Assembly (NCBI GenBank): GCA_011526335.1
Contig: WTJB01000303.1
Coordinates: forward strand, 1-5,695
Direction: 5' to 3'
From: Candidatus Arcticimaribacter sp.
Lineage (GTDB): Bacteria > Bacteroidota > Bacteroidia > Flavobacteriales > Flavobacteriaceae
Length of the DNA: 5,695 nt
Shown here one piece after another: positions 1 through 5,641 of this stretch (its first letter is position 1; every line of letters starts with the position of its first letter). The notes under the pieces were generated by a model. That model was not told the origin of the DNA and made no database searches. It was given only the letters and a program-made list of their open reading frames with translations. The position numbers were made by a program, and so were the translations under genes.

Positions 1-835
1 GTCCGAAGCCTGTACTTTTTCCCGAAATAAATTTGGTATAAAGAAGTTCTAGGTTCAACAGAGAGGTCAATTGATGCTTTATCCCCCCACCAACACTGGT
101 AAAGCGTTGATTGAGGCTATCCTGAATTTCAATCAATTCTGCATGCTGTACCAAGCCCAATACGGTTGTATTTGGGCGTGGAAAATAACTGACAAATATT
201 CCTGGGCTTATCCGTAAAGAATCATTGGCAAAACTCTCCGCATTTTCGCCAAAGTTGAGTTCTGTATTGAGCTCACTATATATTTGAATGGCTCCATTGG
301 GGGCCAAGTAATCAAAGAAAAAACGATTTTGAAAAGTGTATCCTTTCTGGTCCAAAAAAACACCCTCTTCTACTTCTTTTTGAAACAGCGGAAAACTCAG
401 TGAAGTTTGGATGGCAAACCGATTTAATTTTGGAAAAGGAACAAACTTTATCGCTGGTGCTATGCTGCTTAAACCACTGCGCTTATAGGTTTGTTTTTTG
501 AAGTCCAATGGTGCAAAAGCGTCAAGTCCCCGGGTCGTATTAGATCGATATTCTACCAATATTCCTACATTGACACGGTTGTTTTTGCTGGCTCCCGTAA
601 AAACATCCAGGCTAGCAGTAAAAAAGTTTTGTCTTGGAAAACTAGAGCTGTTTCCGTGTTCATCAACACCTTTTATTTCAGTGTAGAGATTGTTAAACCA
701 TTTGATGTCCCACTGTCCTTGCGACAATAGTTTGGAAGGCGTATAGGTTTGAATGTTTGTACCGGTAGCTTGATTGTCTTCTTGGGCCCATATGCACATA
801 GAGCAAAGCAAAAAGAAAAGGAATAGATTTTTCAT
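1..835 (-). CDS. Exported beta-strand-rich protein, probable outer-membrane protein (N-terminal part)
   Basis: An open frame reads without a stop from the ATG at 835 to the left edge, giving 278 residues; the C-terminus lies outside the window. Residues 1-18 (MKNLFLFFLLCSMCIWAQ) form a signal peptide with a short basic start, a hydrophobic core and a terminal Ala-Gln, a common cleavage context in Flavobacteriia. Cys11 and Cys14 do not sit in a proper lipobox, so a soluble or outer-membrane protein is more likely than a lipoprotein. The mature part is rich in alternating polar/aromatic strands (for example around WDIKWFNNLYTEI, RVNVGILVEYRS and NRFFFDYL), as in transmembrane beta-barrels. I cannot name a family or a substrate. 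This start gives a complete signal peptide; no Shine-Dalgarno is visible before it. The gene is divergent from the SGNH lipoprotein with 49 bp between them. Confidence 0.75.
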   Translation of the reverse strand, partial: MKNLFLFFLLCSMCIWAQEDNQATGTNIQTYTPSKLLSQGQWDIKWFNNLYTEIKGVDEHGNSSSFPRQNFFTASLDVFTGASKNNRVNVGILVEYRSNTTRGLDAFAPLDFKKQTYKRSGLSSIAPAIKFVPFPKLNRFAIQTSLSFPLFQKEVEEGVFLDQKGYTFQNRFFFDYLAPNGAIQIYSELNTELNFGENAESFANDSLRISPGIFVSYFPRPNTTVLGLVQHAELIEIQDSLNQRFTSVGGGIKHQLTSLLNLELLYTKFISGKSTGFG

Positions 836-864
836 AAGTAGGGTATTCGTAAGATTGAGTATCT

Positions 865-891
865 TAAAGGTATAAAAAAATAAAATGCCAA
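865..891 (-). promoter_or_regulatory. Possible Bacteroidota-type promoter for the exported protein gene
   Basis: On the minus strand TACCTTTA (872-865) matches the Bacteroidota -7 consensus TAnnTTTG at all but the last base. A TTG (891-889) lies 16 nt upstream, somewhat closer than the usual 19-21. Transcription would start near 858, leaving a leader of about 20 nt. The -33 element would lie inside the first codons of the divergent SGNH gene. The match is weak and was picked by eye. Confidence 0.2.
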
Positions 892-1571
892 GACCGTATT
901 TATCCTTATTTGCCCTCTGTATTTTTCTTGTTTCATGCTCTCCTTTAAAGCGTTACCCAAAGGAAAGTTATGCTTGGGCGATACCCGAAATAGAAGCTTT
1001 TAAGGAGGAAAATAACAGCTCTGCATCGGGAAAAAGTCTTTTGTTTTTGGGAAGTTCTAGCATTCGTTTATGGGAAACGCTCAAAGAAGATATGGCGCCC
1101 TATCCTGTTATACAAAGAGGGTACGGCGGAGCACATTTGCGGGATGCCATTTTTTTTCCTGAAGCTCTTTTTGGAAACTGCAACCCCAGAGCGATCATCG
1201 GTTTTATTGCCAACGACATTAAAGGGGTAGCTGAAGACGAACGACCGCAACGTATAAAACGCTTGTTTAAATTCTTTGTCCAGCAAGCCAAAGCGCGCCA
1301 CCCAGATGTTCCTTTTTTATGGATTGAAATCACACCAACCCAAAGCCGATGGGCCCAATGGGAGGATATCCAATGTGTAAATAATAAAATAAAAGCCTAT
1401 TGTGATAAAACAGAGAACCTGTACTTTGTAGAGACGGCTGCCGCATTTTTAAATGCGCAAGGCAAACCCAAAACCGAACTATTTGTAGCAGATCAACTGC
1501 ATCTCAATCCTCAAGGCTATGCGGTTTGGAGTAAGATTATAAAAGATGAAATAGAAAAGCGTCTGCGCTAA
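885..1571 (+). CDS. SGNH/GDSL-type hydrolase lipoprotein
   Basis: The 228-residue product has a lipoprotein signal peptide with lipobox LVSC, so Cys18 would be lipidated and the enzyme anchored in the cell envelope. The SGNH blocks are recognisable. Block I is FLGSSSIRLW (54-63), with Ser58 as the probable nucleophile and Ser57 in place of the Asp of GDS. Block II is IQRGYGGAHLRD (76-87), supplying the oxyanion-hole glycine. Block III is GFIANDIKG (106-114), containing Asn110. Block V is DQLHLN (203-208), giving Asp203 and His206 of the triad. The family includes carbohydrate esterases, acetylhydrolases and lysophospholipases; an ester-cleaving role on glycans or lipids is likely, but the substrate cannot be read from the sequence. 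Length is normal for a single SGNH domain. The start at 885 gives a full signal peptide. Its stop overlaps the stop of the convergent small membrane protein gene. Confidence 0.88.
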   Translation: MPRPYLSLFALCIFLVSCSPLKRYPKESYAWAIPEIEAFKEENNSSASGKSLLFLGSSSIRLWETLKEDMAPYPVIQRGYGGAHLRDAIFFPEALFGNCNPRAIIGFIANDIKGVAEDERPQRIKRLFKFFVQQAKARHPDVPFLWIEITPTQSRWAQWEDIQCVNNKIKAYCDKTENLYFVETAAAFLNAQGKPKTELFVADQLHLNPQGYAVWSKIIKDEIEKRLR

Positions 1572-1816
1572 TTTTGTTTTTCTATCGTCCGAACGACGTA
1601 ATAGGGGATGAGGTTAAAGAAAACCCACATCAGTTTATAGAGGCCCATAATGAGGTAAAGATCTTTTTTGAAATCTATCGAAGTACCACCATAGAAATAT
1701 TGGTGTATTAGGTAGACCTGGTCTGAAAATAGTAGGACGATAAAGACAAAGAGCAAAAAGAAAAAATTCAATTTTGTGCACTGCCATAAAAAACTCTTTA
1801 GCTGATTTAAAGTCAT
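1568..1816 (-). CDS. Small two-helix membrane protein, unknown function
   Basis: An 82-residue product with two hydrophobic stretches, about residues 16-32 (phenylalanine/leucine-rich) and 52-75, joined by a polar loop containing YGGTSIDFKKD and followed by the basic tail RTIEKQN. It is probably a small integral membrane protein of the inner membrane. I do not recognise a family. It lies 52 bp downstream of the Nramp-like transporter gene on the same strand, with no convincing terminator between them, so it could be the last gene of that operon. Its TAG stop overlaps the TAA of the convergent SGNH hydrolase gene by 4 bp. It is supported by membrane-protein composition over the whole length and by filling the gap exactly; against it are the small size, no recognised relatives and no Shine-Dalgarno. 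Confidence 0.6.
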   Translation of the reverse strand: MTLNQLKSFLWQCTKLNFFFLLFVFIVLLFSDQVYLIHQYFYGGTSIDFKKDLYLIMGLYKLMWVFFNLIPYYVVRTIEKQN

Positions 1817-1868
1817 GAGGATTCGTTTTTAATGTTTTGTTTAAGGTACATTTTTTTTACCGTTGTAT

Positions 1869-3155
1869 TTAATAATTAATCAATGCCACCACCCCATTAT
1901 AGGAGATAACAAGGGAGAAAAATAGCGCCGCATACAATCCTACATACACCAAAGAAGAGGTTTTATGTCCTTTCATCAATGTTGTTTTTCGCAAAAGTAA
2001 AACGATACATAAAATAACCAAGGGGAGTACAAACACATTAAAAACCTGGGATAAAATTTGTAAAGGAATAGGTCTAGCCCCTAAAATAGGACCAATAAGA
2101 GCCACACAAGATGCAATAGCGGTTATGACACGAAATTGTTTAGAACTTGTATCTAAAGTCCCCGACTGGTAATCTGCCAACAATAGAGGGGCGATCAGTA
2201 AGCACGGAAAAATAGAAGACAAACCTGCACTAAGGGTACCAAAGAAAAATAGGGTGACCGCCCATTTCCCAGCTACAGGTTCCAAGGTTCCAGCCATGTC
2301 GAGTACTTGTTTTACTTCTTGTCCATTATAATACAATGCCCCACAGGCAACAGCCATGATGGTTCCACTAATAATGAAAATTAATGTTGCCGCAATAATA
2401 GAATCCTTTTTTTGTGTTTGTAAATCTTTAATTGTCCAGCCTTTTCCTTTTACAAATAGAGGTCTAGAAAGAAAAGTAGCTGCTGCCATGGTTGTTCCTA
2501 CAAAGGCAGCCACCAACATTTTTGCTCCCGGAACGTCAGGAAGGCTCGGTACGATACCTTTGACTACATCCAGTGGTAACGGATATACATAAAAGAGGGA
2601 AATAAAAAATGACCCTCCCATTAGAGTAACGAAAAGGATCAATACTTTTTCAAAAAAACTGTATTTCCCCATTAGGGTAATACCATAAAAGATAGCTATA
2701 ATGAGGATAGCAATACTAAGCACAACTTCATATTCATATGCACGAATACCGGTATTGTTTAGTGCAATTATTTCAAATATGATATTGGAAGAAATTCCTA
2801 GTATCCCCATCAAAGAATTCCATTGACCAAAGGTAATGCCCAGTATAATAAGCAAGGCAAGGGTTTTGCCGTATTTTAAATGCTTTTTTATTCCGTATAG
2901 TGCTGTTTCTCCTGTGATTAAAGCAAAATTTCCATAGACGTACATCAATAATCCCGTAAAGAGACAGCTAAGAAAAAGCACCCAGAGCAATTGCATTCCA
3001 AAGCGACTTCCAGCCACAATCATTGAGGTAACACTTCCGGTTCCTATCGTATAGCCAATGGCAAATATTCCTGGCCCAAAGGCCAATACAAGAGCAATTA
3101 TTTTTTTAAGTACTGAAGAAGAAGGTGTTGCATTCATGGGTGTTATTTTTTCCAT
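1869..3155 (-). CDS. Nramp-superfamily membrane transporter lacking the canonical metal-binding motifs
   Basis: A 428-residue protein with about 11 hydrophobic helices, the usual size for the Nramp (SLC11, APC-superfamily LeuT-fold) family. Family marks seen: GPG at 27-29 before helix 1; AGSRFGMQLLWVL (48-60), matching the Nramp helix 1-2 region; AATFLSRPL (225-233) in helix 6; AGLSS (310-314) in helix 8; LSQVFN with Gln370 in helix 10. The helix 1 DPGN motif, whose Asp and Asn bind metal, is replaced by GTGS (38-41), and the helix 6 MPH motif by LSR (229-231). A divalent transition-metal substrate is therefore doubtful. The gene overlaps the gluconokinase-6PGDH gene by 13 bp, which suggests coupled translation and, by inference, uptake of gluconate or a similar sugar acid. 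Met7 (codon 3137-3135) is an alternative start, 5 bp after the upstream stop, giving 422 residues. Fold assignment is firm; substrate is not. Confidence 0.85.
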   Translation of the reverse strand: MEKITPMNATPSSSVLKKIIALVLAFGPGIFAIGYTIGTGSVTSMIVAGSRFGMQLLWVLFLSCLFTGLLMYVYGNFALITGETALYGIKKHLKYGKTLALLIILGITFGQWNSLMGILGISSNIIFEIIALNNTGIRAYEYEVVLSIAILIIAIFYGITLMGKYSFFEKVLILFVTLMGGSFFISLFYVYPLPLDVVKGIVPSLPDVPGAKMLVAAFVGTTMAAATFLSRPLFVKGKGWTIKDLQTQKKDSIIAATLIFIISGTIMAVACGALYYNGQEVKQVLDMAGTLEPVAGKWAVTLFFFGTLSAGLSSIFPCLLIAPLLLADYQSGTLDTSSKQFRVITAIASCVALIGPILGARPIPLQILSQVFNVFVLPLVILCIVLLLRKTTLMKGHKTSSLVYVGLYAALFFSLVISYNGVVALINY

Positions 3156-5032
3156 TGTGTATGATAAAACTGACCCGTTGGGTCATCGGTTCTTTGGTAA
3201 GTGTGTGCCCCAAAATAGTCGCGCTGAGCTTGTATGATATTCGCTGAAGAATTTGCCGTGCTATGGGCAATCAAATACTGAACAGCTGCTGTAAAACAGG
3301 GTAAGTCTAAGGAAGCAGTAATGCCCAAGGCCACAGTGTTTTGTGCATCGGGATACAATTGGTTGACTTCCTTTATAAGGTCAGGGTGCGTCAAGAGATC
3401 TTCTGTTTCGGTTAATGCACTGACCAATTCCTGCATCAAATCCGATTGAATGATACAGCCCTTTGTCCAAGTGCGTGCCAAGTTGGAAAAGTCAATCTCC
3501 CAATGATTCGCTTTTGAAGCCGTATGAATAATTCTAAATCCTTGATAGTGATTGATCAAACGTGCAAACCTAAAGGCATTAAATAATGCCTCTGGACGGA
3601 TGTCAACCGATTTTTTCTGGACAGCGCTAAACTGTTGCTCTGCGGAAACACGAACGCCTTTAAAAAAAGAGGTATAGCGAGCATAAAGGGCAGCCGTTAT
3701 CATGGTACTGGGCAAGCCTAACTGTGCAGAGGCTATGGCCGTCCAATTTCCGGTTCCTTTATTGCCTGCTTTGTCTAAGATTTTATCGACTAAGGGCGTA
3801 TTTTCCTCTTTGGTTTTTAGAATTTCGGTAGTGATCTCCAAAAGGTAGCTGTTGTCCCTTTTTTGCCAGCTTTCCAGAAGATGGGCCATTTCATCATAGC
3901 TTTTTCCTTGCGCTTTGAGGAGGCTTGTAAGCTCTGCTAGCAATTGCATTTCGGCATATTCTATGCCGTTATGCACCATTTTTACAAAATGACCACTCCC
4001 ATCTGTTCCAATATAACTGCAGCAGCCCTTTCCATCTTTATCTTTGGCGGCAATGGCTTCTAGTGTATTTTGAATCAGCGGATAACTATTTTTATCTCCC
4101 CCCACCATAAGGGAAGGTCCGTTTAGTGCACCTTCTTCACCCCCAGATACACCCATACCAAAATAGTGTAGCTTTTGATTTTCTAATCGTTTGCTCCGGG
4201 CTAAGGTGGCTTTGTAATGCGAATTTCCGCCGTCTATGACAATGTCACCTGGAGACAACAGCGGTATCAACGCTTCTATGACTTCATCCACGGTATTCCC
4301 CGCGGGAACCATCAATAATATTTTCCGTGGCTCGGCTATAGAATTCACGAAGGGCGCTAAGGAATCAAACGCTAGCGCTTCTTTAAATTCAGGATGAGCA
4401 GCTTGAAAATCTTTTGCAATGTTTTCTTCTACCCCGGCAAGATGTCGGTTGTACAGGGATAATGTCTGACCATTATGGGCTAAATTTCGAGCAAGACCTT
4501 TGCCCATGACCCCCAGTCCAAGGAGGCCAAAATCTGTTTTTTTCAAAAATAAAGGCGTTAATTGCGCAACCATTTCGGCTACGCTATGATCAATAGATAG
4601 GGTATAGGCGTTTGGAGGAGCCTCCAAACTGTCGAATTGAGATTGCAGTAGGGCAGGGGGCATAAAATGGCCTTTGCGTTTTTCCATACGGGTTTTGATT
4701 TGGGTAAAACTACCCTCCAAATAAACCCAAGAGATATTGGAAATGCCTTTGCTTAAAACAGCTCGATAGCTTTGCTTTAAAGCCGAGCAGGCAATAACGG
4801 CTCCCTTTTTCAAAACTTCATTCTGAGCGTGGGTATGGATTTTTTCTAGCCACCCCCAACGATCTTCATCGGTAAGGGGAGTTCCAGAAGCCATTTTAGC
4901 GAGATTGGACTGTGGATGAAAGTCATCTCCGTCATAAAAGGGAAGCCCCAACGCCTCAGCCAGGGCAGTACCTACCGTACTTTTGCCCGAGCCCGATACG
5001 CCCATGATATAAATAAGTGGTCTTTCTTCCAT
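3143..5032 (-). CDS. gntK-gnd: Bifunctional gluconokinase / 6-phosphogluconate dehydrogenase (decarboxylating)
   Basis: A 629-residue cytosolic fusion of two consecutive enzymes. Residues 1 to about 164 are a GntK-type gluconokinase: P-loop GVSGSGKST (11-19), YDGDDFHPQSNLAKM (33-47), LTDEDRWGWL (53-62), ACSALKQSYR (81-90) and KRKGHFMPP (118-126). Residues 167-629 are a full-length 6-phosphogluconate dehydrogenase: Rossmann loop GLGVMG (172-177), Asn195-Arg196 in the NADP-binding region, GGNS (268-271), SGGEEGA (296-302), FVKMVHNGIE (349-358) with catalytic Lys351 and Glu358 spaced as in E. coli Gnd, AGNKGTGNW (422-430), and C-terminal QRDYFGAH (603-610) with Arg604 and His610. The linker is only a few residues. 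All catalytic motifs look intact. Together the domains convert gluconate and ATP to 6-phosphogluconate, then to ribulose 5-phosphate, CO2 and NADPH. AAGGA is 3 nt before the ATG and a second AGGA 9 nt before it. The transporter gene follows, overlapping; a GntR-like palindrome lies upstream. Confidence 0.96.
   Translation of the reverse strand: MEERPLIYIMGVSGSGKSTVGTALAEALGLPFYDGDDFHPQSNLAKMASGTPLTDEDRWGWLEKIHTHAQNEVLKKGAVIACSALKQSYRAVLSKGISNISWVYLEGSFTQIKTRMEKRKGHFMPPALLQSQFDSLEAPPNAYTLSIDHSVAEMVAQLTPLFLKKTDFGLLGLGVMGKGLARNLAHNGQTLSLYNRHLAGVEENIAKDFQAAHPEFKEALAFDSLAPFVNSIAEPRKILLMVPAGNTVDEVIEALIPLLSPGDIVIDGGNSHYKATLARSKRLENQKLHYFGMGVSGGEEGALNGPSLMVGGDKNSYPLIQNTLEAIAAKDKDGKGCCSYIGTDGSGHFVKMVHNGIEYAEMQLLAELTSLLKAQGKSYDEMAHLLESWQKRDNSYLLEITTEILKTKEENTPLVDKILDKAGNKGTGNWTAIASAQLGLPSTMITAALYARYTSFFKGVRVSAEQQFSAVQKKSVDIRPEALFNAFRFARLINHYQGFRIIHTASKANHWEIDFSNLARTWTKGCIIQSDLMQELVSALTETEDLLTHPDLIKEVNQLYPDAQNTVALGITASLDLPCFTAAVQYLIAHSTANSSANIIQAQRDYFGAHTYQRTDDPTGQFYHTQWKK
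3171..3185 (-). other. Short hairpin near the end of the fusion gene, before the transporter start
   Basis: TGACCC (3171-3176) and GGGTCA (3180-3185) are perfect inverted copies around a 3-nt loop. On the minus strand the stem is followed by GTTTTAT, 16 nt before the transporter ATG. It could partly attenuate transcription or shape translational coupling. It also encodes the DDPTG stretch (616-620), so it may be incidental. Confidence 0.25.
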
Positions 5033-5035
5033 AAA

Positions 5036-5045
5036 TCCTTTTCCT
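5036..5045 (-). promoter_or_regulatory. Ribosome binding site of the gluconokinase-6PGDH gene
   Basis: Minus strand AGGAAAAGGA (5045-5036) ends 3 nt before the ATG at 5032 and contains two AGGA cores, 9 and 3 nt from the start. This is the clearest Shine-Dalgarno-like sequence in the window; the other starts have none that is convincing. It supports the chosen start, which directly precedes the P-loop region. Confidence 0.5.
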
Positions 5046-5067
5046 AAGATAGGCGTTTTAGAAAAAA

Positions 5068-5083
5068 AATTGGTTGACCAATT
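5068..5083. promoter_or_regulatory. Palindromic operator resembling GntR-family UxuR/ExuR sites
   Basis: AATTGGTTGACCAATT has perfect 7-bp arms (AATTGGT / ACCAATT) around a 2-bp centre. It lies in the 54-bp gap between the VOC stop and the fusion start, 35 bp before the start codon. E. coli UxuR/ExuR, GntR-family regulators of hexuronate catabolism, recognise sites close to AATTGGTATACCAATT, differing only in the central bases. A GntR-type regulator sensing a sugar acid could therefore control the fusion and transporter genes; the position suits repression. No regulator gene is present in the window. Confidence 0.55.
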
Positions 5084-5086
5084 AAA

Positions 5087-5512
5087 TTATTTCGTGGTTT
5101 CCCCTCCCATAGCCGTAAAAACGTGGTCTATAGGTTCCCATAGCTCGATTTTATTTCCCTCATCATCAAGTAGATGGACAAATTTTCCATAATCGTAACT
5201 TGTGATTTCGTCCAATACATTGACGCCTTCTTTTTTAAGCTTTTCCACCATGCCCTCGATGTTTTGTACTCGGTAATTGATCATAAATGCTTTTTTGGAG
5301 GGCGAAAAATAATCACTGTCTTGCTCAAAAGGGCTCCATTGCAGGTAATTGATTTCCTCAGGGCGGTAGGCATTCCGAAATTCAAAGGTGCTTCCCCAGG
5401 GGTTGGTGGCCAAGCCCAAATGCTGGGCATACCATTGCTTTGTTTTATCAGGATTTTTAGAAAAAAAGAAGATGCCACCAATGCCGGTAACTTTTGGGGG
5501 TAGTTTTTTCAT
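5087..5512 (-). CDS. VOC-superfamily (glyoxalase / bleomycin-resistance fold) protein
   Basis: A 141-residue single-domain, probably cytosolic, protein. The N-terminal half carries GIGGIFFFSKNPDKTKQWY (10-28) followed by AQHLGL, the usual beta-alpha opening of a VOC module. The C-terminal half has the second module with YRVQNIEGMVEKLKKEGV (80-97), then YDYGKFVHLLDDEGNKIELW (106-125), the typical closing strand pair, with Glu123 at the usual last metal-ligand position. The histidine often found in the first strand is a glycine here (about residue 13), and no His or Glu is obvious at the start of the second module, so metal-dependent glyoxalase I activity is uncertain. The substrate is unknown; annotations such as lactoylglutathione lyase would be over-precise. 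It is 54 bp upstream of the fusion gene on the same strand, but the operator between them leaves open whether they share a transcript. No Shine-Dalgarno precedes the ATG. Confidence 0.85.
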   Translation of the reverse strand: MKKLPPKVTGIGGIFFFSKNPDKTKQWYAQHLGLATNPWGSTFEFRNAYRPEEINYLQWSPFEQDSDYFSPSKKAFMINYRVQNIEGMVEKLKKEGVNVLDEITSYDYGKFVHLLDDEGNKIELWEPIDHVFTAMGGETTK

Positions 5513-5538
5513 GTTGTTTAAGTTAATTTATGTTGTCT

Positions 5539-5580
5539 ATTTAGTTGTGATAAAGCTAATTAGTTGTTTTACAACTAAAT
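5539..5580. repeat. TTAGTTGT repeats forming inverted repeats upstream of the VOC gene
   Basis: ATTTAGTTGT (5539-5548) and ACAACTAAAT (5571-5580) are perfect 10-bp inverted copies. A further TTAGTTGT (5560-5567) pairs with ACAACTAA (5571-5578) across a 3-nt centre, making a tight palindrome, and the two direct TTAGTTGT copies are 19 bp apart. The set covers the proposed -7 box and early leader of the VOC gene, so it looks like a repressor-binding region with a main and an auxiliary half site. The regulator is unknown. Confidence 0.5.
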
Positions 5581-5605
5581 GTAGTAAAAAAAGGAAACCC
5601 CTCAA
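5576..5605 (-). promoter_or_regulatory. Probable Bacteroidota-type promoter of the VOC gene
   Basis: Minus-strand TACATTTA (5583-5576) matches TAnnTTTG except in the last base, and TTG (5605-5603) lies 19 nt upstream, the spacing expected for the Bacteroidota primary sigma factor. Transcription would start near 5570, giving a leader of nearly 60 nt that contains the TTAGTTGT repeats. The -33 element falls in the loop of the upstream terminator. Confidence 0.35.
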
Positions 5606-5617
5606 AAGAGGGGTTTT
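5595..5617 (-). terminator. Intrinsic terminator after the right-hand gene
   Basis: AAACCCCTC (5595-5603) and GAGGGGTTT (5608-5616) form a perfect 9-bp stem with an AAAA loop. On the minus strand the stem is followed by CC and a run of seven T, fitting termination of the gene whose stop is at 5642. On the plus strand it is followed by a short T run, so it may work in both directions, although no plus-strand gene ends here in the window. Confidence 0.8.
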
Positions 5618-5641
5618 ATATAATATATTATGTATTCAGAT

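Noticed and set aside
491..730. Plus-strand open frames of 62-79 codons within the left-hand region
   Set aside because: They lie antisense to the exported protein gene, which has a clear signal peptide and a 278-codon open frame. Their products show no domain or composition typical of real proteins.
1068..1333. Two minus-strand open frames inside the SGNH hydrolase gene
   Set aside because: The plus-strand frame carries all SGNH motifs and a lipobox; the antisense frames have no recognisable features and overlap each other.
1845..1862. GGTA...TACC inverted repeat around a T run in the gap after the transporter
   Set aside because: The stem is only 4 bp with an AT loop, too weak for a terminator; no other clear signal was found in this 52-bp gap.
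2356..2592. Plus-strand 78-codon frame inside the transporter gene
   Set aside because: It is antisense to conserved Nramp helices, and its composition mirrors the complement of a membrane-protein gene.
3357..3367. AATTGGTTGAC, identical to the first 11 bases of the palindrome upstream of the fusion gene
   Set aside because: The second arm is missing (next bases TTCC), and it lies in the middle of the 6-phosphogluconate dehydrogenase coding sequence, so it is most likely chance.
5044..5051. Minus-strand TATCTTAG as a -7 box for the fusion gene
   Set aside because: Transcription would start inside the ribosome binding site, leaving almost no leader, and no TTG is placed suitably upstream.
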